Shown here in pieces: positions 1 to 8,011 of a DNA stretch of 46,253 nt. The translations under genes were made by a program, and so were the position numbers. The stretch is from contig NZ_WUWN01000018.1 of assembly GCF_009846865.1 (NCBI RefSeq), positions 1-46,253 of the forward strand. Direction: 5' to 3'. Every line of letters begins with the position of its first letter. Position 1 is the first letter of the stretch. The DNA comes from Puerhibacterium puerhi (GTDB lineage: Bacteria; Actinomycetota; Actinomycetes; Actinomycetales; Cellulomonadaceae). The notes under the pieces are model-generated. The model was not told the origin of the DNA. It saw only the letters and a program-made list of their open reading frames with translations, and did not search any database.

Positions 1-131
1 CGAGCGCCGAGGCGGTCACGGACGGTGCGCCGGACGCGGCGCCCGGCGAGGCGCCCGTCGGCGCCGAGCCGCCGGCCGCCGCGCGGCAGGAGCGGGCGCC
101 CGTCGGCGCCGAGCCGCCGGCCGCCGCCTGA
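1..131 (+). CDS. C-terminal end of an unidentified protein (partial)
   Basis: An open frame enters from the left edge and ends at a TGA at 129-131. The visible 42 residues are Ala/Pro/Glu-rich with no domain. They contain a 15-residue repeat (APVGAEPPAAA is seen twice, linked by RQER), encoded by a 45-bp direct repeat, so this is probably a disordered tail. The frame is supported by its clean stop only 7 bp before the convergent stop of the acyl-CoA dehydrogenase gene and by GC-rich third positions. The protein's function cannot be told from this fragment. Confidence 0.5.
   Translation, partial: SAEAVTDGAPDAAPGEAPVGAEPPAAARQERAPVGAEPPAAA
51..127. repeat. 45-bp direct repeat in the partial CDS tail
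   Basis: A 32-bp segment starting GCGCCCGTCGGCGCCGAG occurs identically at 51-82 and 96-127, so the period is 45 bp. It encodes the duplicated Ala/Pro/Glu tail described for the partial gene. Confidence 0.8.
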
Positions 132-138
132 CCCCGCG

Positions 139-2361
139 TCAGCGCCGCGCGGCGCGCTCCTGCTTGCGCAGAGCCTTCTCGCTGACCGGCGCCGCGCCCT
201 CGGCGCGCTGCCGGGCGTAGTAGGCCCGGGCCTCGTCCTGCCGCTGCTTCTCCGCCCCGGAGGCGATCTTCGCCCGCAGGTGGTCCGGCCCGTAGCCCCA
301 CGCGTCGACGAGGTCGAGCACGTGCGGGCGGAGCCTGGCCAGCAGCGCCTCGAGGGCCGGTGCGACGGCGCGGCCGCGCTGCGTCGACAGCCGCCCGTGC
401 AGCAGGAACCACGCGAGGTCGCGCTCGATCACCGTGAGCGCGTAGACGTCGCGCAGCCACGTCAGCACGGTGCGGGTGCCGGGGTCCTCGACCTTGGCCA
501 GCGCCGCGGTGAACGCCTCCCAGCGCACGAGCTCGGCGTGGGAGCGGGCGGCGTCCACGAGCGCCACCTGGTTGTCGTCGAAGAGGCGCTGGGCCGTGAC
601 CGGGTCCGCCTTCTGCGCCGGGCGCAGCGCGAGCGCCGCCTCCTCGACCTTGGTGGCGACGCGGTCGGCGAGCAGCTCGCGCTGCGTCGCGGCGTCGAGC
701 AGGTGCTCGGCGGCGCCGCCGGCGACGTCGCCGAGCACCTGCGCCGCGCGCTTGAGCGGGGTGCGGTGCAGCACGCGGTCGACCGCCTGGTCGACGACGA
801 ACCGGGCCATGCCCTGGCCGCTCCTGACCTGCTTGCCCAGCTGGCGGGCGTAGTCGCCCACGAGCCGCTTGGCGACGAGCTGCAGCAGCACCGTGTTGTC
901 GCCCTCGAACGTGGCGTACACGTCCATGTCGTGGCGCAGGCTCGTGATGCGGTTCTCCGTGAGGAACCCCGCGCCGCCGCACGCCTCGCGGCACTCCTGC
1001 AGGGTCGTCAGGGCGAAGTCCGTGGAGGTGGCCTTGAGCGCGGCGGCCATGGTCTCGAGGTCCTCGCGGTTCTCCGGGGTGTCGCCGGCGCCGGAGAACA
1101 CCTCGTCGAACAGGTCGAGCAGCCCGTCGTGCGCGAAGTGGATCGCGTAGGTCTCCGCGATGCGGGGGAACAGCCGACGGCGGTGCGTGGCGTAGTCGAG
1201 CAGCACGACCTCCTCGACGGGCGAGGCGCCGGTGAACTGCCGGCGCTCGGCGCCGTAGCGCACGGCGATCGCGAGGCCGAGCTTCGAGGCCACGGAGGCG
1301 GCGCCGTCGAGCGAGACGCGCCCCTGGACCAGCGAGCCGAGCATCGTGAAGAACCGGCGGCCGGGGCTGTCGATCGACGAGGTGTAGGTGCCGTCCTCCG
1401 CGACCTGGCCGTAGCGGGCCAGGAGGTTCTCGCGCGGCACGCGCACCCGGGTGAAGTGCAGCCGGCCGTTGTCGACGCCGCGCAGGCCGCCCTTGAGCCC
1501 GTCGTCCTCCCCGCCCACACCGGGCAGGAACTCCATCGTCCCGGCGTCGCGGACCGGCACGTAGAAGCAGTGCACGCCGTGGTTGACGCCGTTCGTCACG
1601 AGCTGGGCGAACACGGTGGCGGCGGTGGCGTGCGCGGCGGCGTTGCCGAGGTAGTCCTTCCACGCCGCCCGGAACGGCGTGTGGATCACGAACTCCTGCG
1701 TCTGCGGGTCGTACGTGGCGGTCGTGCCGATCGCCGCGACGTCGGACCCGTGGCCGGTCTCCGTCATGGCGAAGGCCCCCGGCACCGACAGGTCCATCGC
1801 GCCCGGCAGCCAACGGTCCTGCTGCTCCGGCGTGCCGAGGTGCAGGATCGCGGAGGCGAACAGCCCCCACTGGACGCCGGCCTTGATCTGCAGCGAGGGG
1901 TCGGCGACCGTCAGCTCCTCGAACCCGGCCAGGTTGGCGCCCGGAGCCTCACCGCCTCCGAGCCGCTCCGGGAACGCGAGCCAGACCTGGTGGGACCCCT
2001 CCTGCGCGAGGCGCCGCAGCTGCTCGAGCGTCCGCTCGCGGTGCTCCGCCATCGACAGCGACTCGTCCTTCCAGAAGTCCGGGTCGGCGGCACGGTCGCG
2101 GGCGGCCTGGCGCCACTGCGGCCAGCGGCCCAGCAGCAGGTGGTGCAGCGCCGGGACGTCGACGCGGGGGGCACCGTCGGCGTCCGGGCGGCCGACCGGC
2201 ACGCGGCGCGGCCGGGGCGGCGCGGCGGGCGCCGCGAGCGCCTCGGGCGCGGCGGCCGCGTCGCGGACGAACGCCGGCCCGGTGAGCCGGTCCGTCTCGG
2301 GCGCCTCGGGCGTCTCGGCGGCGGTCGGCTGGGCTGCTGTGCGGTCGGAGGTGGTCGTCAT
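139..2361 (-). CDS. Acyl-CoA dehydrogenase of the acyl-CoA oxidase-like (ACOX) type
   Basis: Predicted 740-residue flavoprotein that introduces the first double bond into acyl-CoA in fatty-acid beta-oxidation. The central FAD-binding motif AMTETGHGSDVAAIGTTATY is clear. The ACOX-type C-terminal domain carries CGGAGFLTENRI followed by YATFEGDNTVLLQ; Glu486 in EGDN lies where the catalytic base sits in the family. The length (about 740 versus about 380 for ordinary acyl-CoA dehydrogenases) fits the oxidase-like architecture. Whether oxygen or an electron-transfer flavoprotein accepts the electrons cannot be read from sequence. The ATG at 2361 was chosen because a GGAGA ribosome site precedes it; longer in-frame upstream sequence overlaps tetR and reads as non-coding. 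It follows tetR by 52 nt on the same strand, so the two probably form one operon and the regulator probably controls it. Confidence 0.9.
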   Translation of the reverse strand: MTTTSDRTAAQPTAAETPEAPETDRLTGPAFVRDAAAAPEALAAPAAPPRPRRVPVGRPDADGAPRVDVPALHHLLLGRWPQWRQAARDRAADPDFWKDESLSMAEHRERTLEQLRRLAQEGSHQVWLAFPERLGGGEAPGANLAGFEELTVADPSLQIKAGVQWGLFASAILHLGTPEQQDRWLPGAMDLSVPGAFAMTETGHGSDVAAIGTTATYDPQTQEFVIHTPFRAAWKDYLGNAAAHATAATVFAQLVTNGVNHGVHCFYVPVRDAGTMEFLPGVGGEDDGLKGGLRGVDNGRLHFTRVRVPRENLLARYGQVAEDGTYTSSIDSPGRRFFTMLGSLVQGRVSLDGAASVASKLGLAIAVRYGAERRQFTGASPVEEVVLLDYATHRRRLFPRIAETYAIHFAHDGLLDLFDEVFSGAGDTPENREDLETMAAALKATSTDFALTTLQECREACGGAGFLTENRITSLRHDMDVYATFEGDNTVLLQLVAKRLVGDYARQLGKQVRSGQGMARFVVDQAVDRVLHRTPLKRAAQVLGDVAGGAAEHLLDAATQRELLADRVATKVEEAALALRPAQKADPVTAQRLFDDNQVALVDAARSHAELVRWEAFTAALAKVEDPGTRTVLTWLRDVYALTVIERDLAWFLLHGRLSTQRGRAVAPALEALLARLRPHVLDLVDAWGYGPDHLRAKIASGAEKQRQDEARAYYARQRAEGAAPVSEKALRKQERAARR

Positions 2362-2413
2362 CGGTGGGTCTCCGTGCTTCCGTGGGGTGTGCCGGCGTCC
2401 GCGCCGGCACCGG

Positions 2414-3193
2414 TCACAGGCTCGGCGTCGGTGCCGTGCTGGGTGCGGTCGGGTGCTGCTCGGTGTCGGGCGGCGTGCCGTGCAGGGCGTCGTGCGGGGT
2501 GCTGTGCAGGGTGTCGTGCAGGACGCCGACGGGGCCGTTCCACAGCCACCGGGTGACCTGCTCGGTGAGCTCCTCGCGCTCGGGGCGCTCGCCCGGGTGG
2601 CTGAGCCACCACTCCCCCGCGCCGCGCACAAAGCCGACGGCGCCCGCCGCCCACGCGGCGGCGACGCCGGGGGGCACGTCGGCCACCTGGGCGAAGGGGT
2701 GCGCGACGAGCTCGATGACCGAGTCGAGGTAGGCGCTCAGCGGGGCGTCGGCCGTGCCGACGGCGCCGGGCCGGCGGTCGGCGGGGCCGGCCGGGCCCGC
2801 GCCGTCCGCGGGGCTGTCGGCGGGCTCGACGCCCGCGATCGAGGTCCGGGTCACGAACCAGTAGACGTGCGGCGAGTGCTCGATCATCTCGAGGTAGACC
2901 CGCACCATGGCGCGCAGCGCGGCCAGCGGCGTCGGGGCCGCCTCGGCCGCCTGGCGCAGCGCGTCGTGCATGTCCGCGACGACGGCGGAGGAGACGGCGA
3001 GCCGCAGGCCCGCCTTGTCCTCGAAGTAGCGGTAGACGATCGACTTGGACGTGCCGGCCTCGGCGGCGATCTCGTCCATGGAGACGCCGGGGCCGTGCCG
3101 GTGGACCGCCTTGCGCGCGGCGTTCACGAGCTGGGCGCGCCGCGCCGCGCGATGATCGTCCCAACGGGTCGACCGCCCGTCCACCGCCGTCAT
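2414..3193 (-). CDS. TetR-family transcriptional regulator
   Basis: 259-residue protein. Residues about 16-62 form a TetR helix-turn-helix, with SMDEIAAEAGTSKSIVYRYF as the recognition region. The rest is a helical ligand-binding domain, and a low-complexity His/Thr/Pro tail of about 40 residues holds repeated HDTLHST-like units. It is divergent from the thiolase operon (99 bp between start codons) and upstream of the acyl-CoA dehydrogenase on its own strand. That position is typical of an autoregulated repressor of fatty-acid degradation whose ligand is an acyl-CoA; the ligand is an inference. A small palindrome in the shared gap (3229-3241) is a candidate binding site. The ATG at 3193 is followed directly by the folded domain. 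Confidence 0.9.
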   Translation of the reverse strand: MTAVDGRSTRWDDHRAARRAQLVNAARKAVHRHGPGVSMDEIAAEAGTSKSIVYRYFEDKAGLRLAVSSAVVADMHDALRQAAEAAPTPLAALRAMVRVYLEMIEHSPHVYWFVTRTSIAGVEPADSPADGAGPAGPADRRPGAVGTADAPLSAYLDSVIELVAHPFAQVADVPPGVAAAWAAGAVGFVRGAGEWWLSHPGERPEREELTEQVTRWLWNGPVGVLHDTLHSTPHDALHGTPPDTEQHPTAPSTAPTPSL

Positions 3194-3228
3194 CGTCCGC
3201 CTCCTGTGACCCGCCTCACGAGACCGAG

Positions 3229-3241
3229 AGTATCAGGTACT
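3229..3241. promoter_or_regulatory. Candidate TetR operator in the tetR/thiolase gap
   Basis: AGTATCAGGTACT is an imperfect 13-bp palindrome (AGTA and TACT arms plus an inner C/G pair; one mismatched pair). It lies midway in the divergent promoter region and overlaps possible -10 sequences for both directions. Assignment to the adjacent TetR protein is by position only. Confidence 0.3.
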
Positions 3242-3292
3242 GTGAGTCCTACATCACGGGCAGCACCCACCCCCGAGCGAAGGAACGACGAA

Positions 3293-4672
3293 GTGGCCAC
3301 ACGCTCCACCGCCGCCGCGACCGCCTCCCGCAAGGCCCCGAAGGGCACCACCGCCGCGCCCGGCCTGCGCGACGCCGTCGTCGTCGGCGGCAACCGCATC
3401 CCGTTCTCGCGCGCCGGCAAGAGGTACGCCGACGCCTCCAACCAGGAGATGTTCACCGCCGCGCTCGAGGGCCTGGTGGCCCGCTTCGGGCTGCAGGGCG
3501 AGCGCCTGGGCGAGGTGGTCGGCGGTGCCGTGCTCAAGCACTCGCGCGACTTCAACCTGGTCCGCGAGTGCGTGCTCGGCTCGTCGCTGTCGCCCCAGAC
3601 CCCCGCGTACGACCTCCAGCAGGCCTGCGCCACCGGCCTGGAGGCGGCCATCGCCGTCGCCAACAAGATCCGGCTCGGCCAGGTCGAGTCCGGCGTGGCC
3701 GGCGGCACCGACACCGTCTCCGACGCGCCGATCGCCGTGAGCGAGGGCCTGCGCCGGGCCCTGCTGGCCGCCTCGCACGCCAAGACGCTGCAGCAGCGCC
3801 TCAAGGCGCTGGCCAGGATCCGCCCGGGCGACCTCAAGCCGCTCACCCCGGCCACCGACGAGCCGCGCACCGGCCTGTCCATGGGCGAGCACCAGGCGGT
3901 CACCACCGCCCGCTGGGGCATCACCCGCGAGGCGCAGGACGAGGTCGCGCTCGCCAGCCACCAGAACCTCGCCCGTGCCTGGGAGTCCGGGTTCTTCGAC
4001 GACCTCGTGACCCCGTTCCGCGGCCTGACCCGCGACGACAACCTGCGGCCGGACACGTCGGCGGAGAAGCTCGCGGCGCTCAAGCCGGTGTTCGGCAAGA
4101 GCCTGGCCACGTCGGGCACCCCGGCGGAGCCGACGATGACCGCCGGGAACTCCACCCCGCTCACCGACGGCGCCTCCGCCGTGCTGCTGGCCTCGCGGGA
4201 CTGGGCCGCCGAGCACGACCTGCCCGTGCTGGCCCGCTTCGTGGACGCCGAGACGGCCGCCGTCGACTTCGTGCACGGCCACGAGGGCCTGCTCATGGCC
4301 CCCGTCCACGCCGTGCCGCGCCTGCTCGCCCGCAACGGGCTGACGCTGGAGGACTTCGACTTCTTCGAGATCCACGAGGCGTTCGCCGCGACGGTGCTGA
4401 CCACGCTGGCCGCGTGGGAGGACGACGAGTACTGCCGCACGGAGCTGGGCCTGCCGGGCGCGCTCGGCAAGGTCGACCGCTCCCGGGTGAACGTCAACGG
4501 CTCCTCGCTCGCCGCCGGCCACCCGTTCGCCGCCACGGGCGGGCGCATCCTGGCCACGGCCGCCAAGCTCGTGGCGCAGCGCGCCGCCGAGACCGGACGA
4601 CCGGCCCGCGCCCTGGTGTCCGTGTGCGCGGCCGGCGGCCTCGGCGCGACGGCGATCCTCGAGTCCGCCTGA
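3293..4672 (+). CDS. Acetyl-CoA C-acyltransferase (thiolase), FadA2-like
   Basis: 459-residue thiolase that cleaves 3-ketoacyl-CoA (or condenses acyl-CoAs). All catalytic signatures are present: the nucleophile Cys112 in QQACATGLEA, EIHEAFA, GSSLAAGHPFAATGGR, and the second Cys in SVCAAGGLGA. The GTG at 3293 is chosen because AAGGA precedes it and the protein then has normal length; an apparent longer frame upstream runs antisense through tetR. It is first in an operon with the FabG4-like reductase (28-nt gap) and the MaoC hydratase (4-nt overlap). Together these three supply thiolase, ketoacyl reductase and enoyl hydratase activities. The mycobacterial fadA2-fabG4-htdX cluster has the same content; this is remembered family knowledge and was not searched. 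Confidence 0.92.
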   Translation: MATRSTAAATASRKAPKGTTAAPGLRDAVVVGGNRIPFSRAGKRYADASNQEMFTAALEGLVARFGLQGERLGEVVGGAVLKHSRDFNLVRECVLGSSLSPQTPAYDLQQACATGLEAAIAVANKIRLGQVESGVAGGTDTVSDAPIAVSEGLRRALLAASHAKTLQQRLKALARIRPGDLKPLTPATDEPRTGLSMGEHQAVTTARWGITREAQDEVALASHQNLARAWESGFFDDLVTPFRGLTRDDNLRPDTSAEKLAALKPVFGKSLATSGTPAEPTMTAGNSTPLTDGASAVLLASRDWAAEHDLPVLARFVDAETAAVDFVHGHEGLLMAPVHAVPRLLARNGLTLEDFDFFEIHEAFAATVLTTLAAWEDDEYCRTELGLPGALGKVDRSRVNVNGSSLAAGHPFAATGGRILATAAKLVAQRAAETGRPARALVSVCAAGGLGATAILESA

Positions 4673-4700
4673 CCGCCCGGGACCAGGGAGGAGAACACCG

Positions 4701-6068
4701 ATGACCGACTCCTACACCCGGCTCGTCAACACCGGGATCACCAAGACCCTCGCGAAGAGGCTGGGCCTGCCGCGCCCCGCCGTGCTGCGCCGGTACGCCC
4801 CGGGCCAGCCGCTCACCGTCGGCCCCGTGCTCGTGCTGTCCGACGCCGCGTCCAAGGCCGACGCCGACCGCGTCGCCCAGGCCCTGCTCGCCTGGGACCT
4901 GGACGTGCGGCGCGACCCCGTCGAGGTGCGCGCCGACCCCGGACGCCTCGGCGCCGCCGTCCTCGTGCTGACCGAGCTGGCCACGCCGCAGGACGCCTCC
5001 GAGGCCGTGCTCGCCACCGGGTCCGTGCTGCGCAAGCTCGCCCCGCAGGGCCGCGTCGTGACGGTCTCGCGCGCCCGCACCGCCGAGGACTCCCCCGAGC
5101 TCGCCGCCGCGCGCCAGGGCGTCGACGCCTTCTGCCGCTCGCTGGCCAAGGAGCTGCGGGCCGGGGCCACCGGCAACGGCGTCGTGCTCACCGACGGGGC
5201 GGCCGCCGACTCGACCTCCGCGCTGGGCGCGCTGCGGTTCTTCCTGTCGGCGAGGTCCGCCTACGTGGACGGCCAGCTGCTCGAGGTCGGCCCCACCGAC
5301 GCCCCGCTGCCGACCACGTGGGACCGCCCGCTGGAGGGCCAGGTCGCCGCCGTCACCGGCGCCGCCCGCGGCATCGGCGCCGCCATCGCCCGCACGCTCG
5401 CGCGCGACGGCGCCACCGTGGTCTGCGTCGACGTTCCGGCCGCCGGCGAGGGCCTGGCGCGCACCGCCAACGCCGTGCGCGGCACCGCGCTGCAGCTCGA
5501 CGTCACCGCGCCGGACGCCGGCGCCCGGCTGCTCGAGCACGCCCGGGCCCGGCACGGGCGGCTCGACGTCGTGGTGCACAACGCCGGCATCACGCGGGAC
5601 AAGCTGCTGGCCAACATGGACGCCGCGCGGTGGGACTCCGTGGTGGCCGTCAACGTCGCCTCCCAGCTGCGGATCAACGCCCAGCTGCTCGAGGCGGCGG
5701 AGCGCGGCGAGGTCTCCGGGCTGCGCGTGGTGTCGCTGGCCTCCACCAGCGGGCTGGCCGGCAACCGCGGCCAGACGAACTACTCGTTCACCAAGGCCGG
5801 CGTCGTCGGCCACACCGCGGCCACCGGCCCGCTCCTGGCCGCGCACGGGGGCACCGCCAACGCCGTCGCGCCGGGCTTCATCGAGACCGACATGACCCGG
5901 GCGATCCCGTTCGCGACCCGCGAGGTGGCCCGGCGCCTGTCGTCCCTGCTGCAGGGCGGCCAGCCGGTGGACGTCGCCGAGGCGATCGCGTTCCTGGCCT
6001 CCCCGGCCGCGGCCGGCGTCAACGGGCAGACGCTGCGCGTCTGCGGGCAGAACATGGTGGGCCGGTGA
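4701..6068 (+). CDS. fabG4: High-molecular-weight 3-oxoacyl-(ACP/CoA) reductase, FabG4-like SDR
   Basis: 455 residues, about twice the size of ordinary FabG and matching the FabG4 class. The N-terminal half (about 1-205) is a degenerate flavodoxin-like domain. The C-terminal half is a classical short-chain dehydrogenase with TGAARGIGAAIA (nucleotide binding), HNAGITRD, the catalytic Ser in SLASTSGLAGN and the YSFTK Tyr-Lys pair, then PGFIETDMT. It reduces 3-oxoacyl groups, probably CoA-linked given the thiolase next to it, using NAD(P)H. A strong AGGGAGGA ribosome site lies just before the ATG at 4701. Its stop overlaps the next gene's GTG, so translation of the two is coupled. Confidence 0.9.
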   Translation: MTDSYTRLVNTGITKTLAKRLGLPRPAVLRRYAPGQPLTVGPVLVLSDAASKADADRVAQALLAWDLDVRRDPVEVRADPGRLGAAVLVLTELATPQDASEAVLATGSVLRKLAPQGRVVTVSRARTAEDSPELAAARQGVDAFCRSLAKELRAGATGNGVVLTDGAAADSTSALGALRFFLSARSAYVDGQLLEVGPTDAPLPTTWDRPLEGQVAAVTGAARGIGAAIARTLARDGATVVCVDVPAAGEGLARTANAVRGTALQLDVTAPDAGARLLEHARARHGRLDVVVHNAGITRDKLLANMDAARWDSVVAVNVASQLRINAQLLEAAERGEVSGLRVVSLASTSGLAGNRGQTNYSFTKAGVVGHTAATGPLLAAHGGTANAVAPGFIETDMTRAIPFATREVARRLSSLLQGGQPVDVAEAIAFLASPAAAGVNGQTLRVCGQNMVGR

Positions 6069-7105
6069 CCGCCGGACCGCTCTCCGTCACGACCGCAGGC
6101 GGCGGCGTGCTGGCGGTGGAGACGCTACCTTCGGTGCCCCGGCTGACCGGCCTCTACGCCCGCGGCGCGGCGTCGTCGGGCCGCATCGCGGCCGGGCGCG
6201 CGCTGCCGTCCCTGCCCGTCATCGGCGGCGGGGAGGACTCGCTCACGCTGCCGCCCGTCGCCTACCGCGTCGCCGAGGTGGACACCGCCGACATGGCGTC
6301 GCACCTGCGCGACTACCAGCGGCTGCTGCACGAGCCGGTCTCGGACCACCTGCCCTCGGGCTACCTGCACGTGCTCGCGTTCCCGCTCGCCACGGCCGTC
6401 ATGGTGCGCGCAGACTTCCCGCTGCCGCTGCTGGGCATGGTGCACCTGGCCAACGACGCCGCCCTGGCCCGCCCCGTCCGGCTGGGCGACCGCCTCGAGG
6501 TCCGGGCGTGGGCCGAGGACCTGCGAGCGCACCGCCGGGGCGTGCAGGTGGACCTCGTGGCGGAGGTCCGCGTGCAGGGCGACGACGACGCGGTGCCCGC
6601 GTGGCGCGGGGTGTCGACGTACCTGGCCCGGGGGTTCGACCCCTCGGAGGTCGAGGGCGCCGACGGCGCTGACGGCGGCGACGGGCAGGCGCCGGGAGAC
6701 GTCCCCGGGGACGCCGGCGGCGACGGCACGGCGCCGTCGGACGCGTGGGCGCCGCCGCTGCCGACCGGCCGGTGGGTGCTGCCCGCCGGCACCGGCCGCG
6801 CCTACGGCGCGCTGTCCGGCGACCGCAACCCCATCCACATGTCCGCGCTGTCCGCCAAGGCGTTCGGCTTCCCGCGGGCGATCGCGCACGGGATGTACAC
6901 CGCGGCGCGGGCGCTGGCCGACGTCGGCATGGCCAGGGGTGACGCGTACCGGTGGACGGTGCGGTTCGCCAAGCCGGTGCTGCTGCCCGGCACCGTGGAC
7001 GTCGCGGTCACCCCGGCCGAGGACGCGCCCGGCGGGTTCACCTACGTGGGGTGGAACGCGCTGCGCCGGCAGAAGCACTTCGAGGGGACGGTCACGCCCC
7101 TCTGA
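6065..7105 (+). CDS. MaoC-like (R)-specific enoyl-CoA hydratase/dehydratase, HtdX-like
   Basis: 346-residue double hot-dog protein. The C-terminal half carries the hydratase-2 motif YGALSGDRNPIHMSALSAK with the catalytic Asp and His, followed by FPRAIAHGMY. The N-terminal hot-dog half (about 1-195) lacks the motif and is structural in this family. The halves are joined by an Asp/Gly/Ala-rich linker (about residues 198-228) that looks disordered. The GTG at 6065 overlaps the reductase stop by 4 nt (GTGA), which decides the start. It probably hydrates trans-2-enoyl-CoA, or dehydrates 3-hydroxyacyl-CoA, in series with the upstream reductase. It is the last gene of the operon; a hairpin follows. 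Confidence 0.88.
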   Translation: MTAGPLSVTTAGGGVLAVETLPSVPRLTGLYARGAASSGRIAAGRALPSLPVIGGGEDSLTLPPVAYRVAEVDTADMASHLRDYQRLLHEPVSDHLPSGYLHVLAFPLATAVMVRADFPLPLLGMVHLANDAALARPVRLGDRLEVRAWAEDLRAHRRGVQVDLVAEVRVQGDDDAVPAWRGVSTYLARGFDPSEVEGADGADGGDGQAPGDVPGDAGGDGTAPSDAWAPPLPTGRWVLPAGTGRAYGALSGDRNPIHMSALSAKAFGFPRAIAHGMYTAARALADVGMARGDAYRWTVRFAKPVLLPGTVDVAVTPAEDAPGGFTYVGWNALRRQKHFEGTVTPL

Positions 7106-7106
7106 G

Positions 7107-7139
7107 CCCACCGGTCGCGCTTCCGGCGCGGCCGGTGGG
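7107..7139 (+). terminator. Hairpin after the thiolase-reductase-hydratase operon
   Basis: 14-bp stem (CCCACCGGTCGCGC at 7107-7120 against 7126-7139, one mismatch) with a 5-nt loop, directly after the MaoC stop codon. No U-tract follows, which is normal for high-GC actinobacterial terminators. Confidence 0.5.
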
Positions 7140-7183
7140 AGCCCGCCAGGGCGCAGGACGAGACCCGGACGAGAGGCAGCACG

Positions 7184-7402
7184 ATGGCCACGACCCCCGA
7201 CGTCCGCCCGGTCGGCGACCTCCCGGACGCCATCGGCCGGACCGCCGCCCGCGCCCTCGCGCTCCACGGCGTCACGAGCCTCGAGCGCGTGGCCGAGCAC
7301 TCGCGGGCGGAGCTGCTGGACCTCCACGGCGTCGGCCCCAAGGCCGTCGCCGTCCTGGGCGCCGCGCTGGCGGCGAAGGGCCTCGACTTCAGGGCGTCGT
7401 GA
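7184..7402 (+). CDS. Small helix-hairpin-helix protein
   Basis: 72 residues, almost entirely a helix-hairpin-helix fold of the DNA-binding type: LPDAIGRTAARALALHGVTS then LDLHGVGPKAVAVLGAAL, where HGVGPKAV is the hairpin. Such short HhH proteins are usually annotated as putative DNA-binding proteins without a known role. The ATG at 7184 has a GAGAGG ribosome site. It stands alone between the fatty-acid operon terminator and a convergent GNAT remnant. Confidence 0.75.
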   Translation: MATTPDVRPVGDLPDAIGRTAARALALHGVTSLERVAEHSRAELLDLHGVGPKAVAVLGAALAAKGLDFRAS

Positions 7403-7447
7403 ACCTCGCGCCGCGGCCCGGTGCGCGCCCCGGCCGCCGCAGGCGCC

Positions 7448-7855
7448 TCAGGCGCCCGGCGACGGCAGGCGGGCGGTCAGGTTCGCTCGGACGGTCGGCC
7501 ACTCGTCGTCCGTGACCGAGAAGTAGACCGTGTCGCCCGAGGTGCCGTCCGCGGCGACCCGGTGCTTGCGCAGCACGCCCTCGCGCACCGCCCCGAGGCG
7601 CTCGATCGCCGCGCAGGAGCGGGTGTTGCGGGCATCGGCGCGCAGGGCCACGCGCTGGAAGCCCCAGGTGTCGAAGGCGTGGGCGAGCAGCAGCAGCTTG
7701 CACGCCGGGTTGGTGACCCCGCCCCACCACGCGCGCCCGTAGAAGGTGGAGCCGACGTCGGTGCGACGCTGCGCGGGCACCAGCTCGTAGTAGGAGGTGC
7801 TGCCGCGCACCTGCCCGTCGTCGGGCCCGCCGTCGGTGACGACGGCGAACACCAT
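7448..7855 (-). CDS. GNAT acetyltransferase, RimJ/RimL type, N-terminally short (possible pseudogene)
   Basis: 135 residues matching the C-terminal two thirds of a RimJ/RimL-like N-acetyltransferase: FAVVTDGG, STSYYELVPAQRRTDVGSTF, YGRAWWGGVTNPACKLLLLA, then LRADARNTRSCAAIERLGAV as the acetyl-CoA-binding end. Family members are usually 180-200 residues. The missing N-terminal strand-helix region is not found in the 157 bp between this ATG and the divergent oxidoreductase start: the in-frame upstream sequence is Arg-rich and unlike the family. A GAGG lies a few nt before the ATG at 7855, so a short product could be made. It is either a truncated, inactive remnant or a divergent short form. Confidence 0.65.
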   Translation of the reverse strand: MVFAVVTDGGPDDGQVRGSTSYYELVPAQRRTDVGSTFYGRAWWGGVTNPACKLLLLAHAFDTWGFQRVALRADARNTRSCAAIERLGAVREGVLRKHRVAADGTSGDTVYFSVTDDEWPTVRANLTARLPSPGA

Positions 7856-8011
7856 CTTCGCCTCGGCGGCCCGCTGGGCGCGGGCCCGCGAGGACGAGGT
7901 CGTGGTGCACGCCCGGATCCCATCACGGCGGTCGCCCGAGGCAGCACGGACGCGCCGTCGCCGACGGCGTGTCTGCGCCGGTCACCGCGCCGCGCGGGCG
8001 AGGGTCGGGGC

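Noticed and set aside
25-2556. Long plus-strand frame (843 codons) opposite the acyl-CoA dehydrogenase
   Set aside because: Arg/Gly/Ala-rich, no domain, and antisense to a clear enzyme gene; a by-product of very high GC.
1679-3292. Upstream extension of the thiolase reading frame
   Set aside because: Lies antisense to tetR and the dehydrogenase; the GTG at 3293 has a ribosome site and gives family length.
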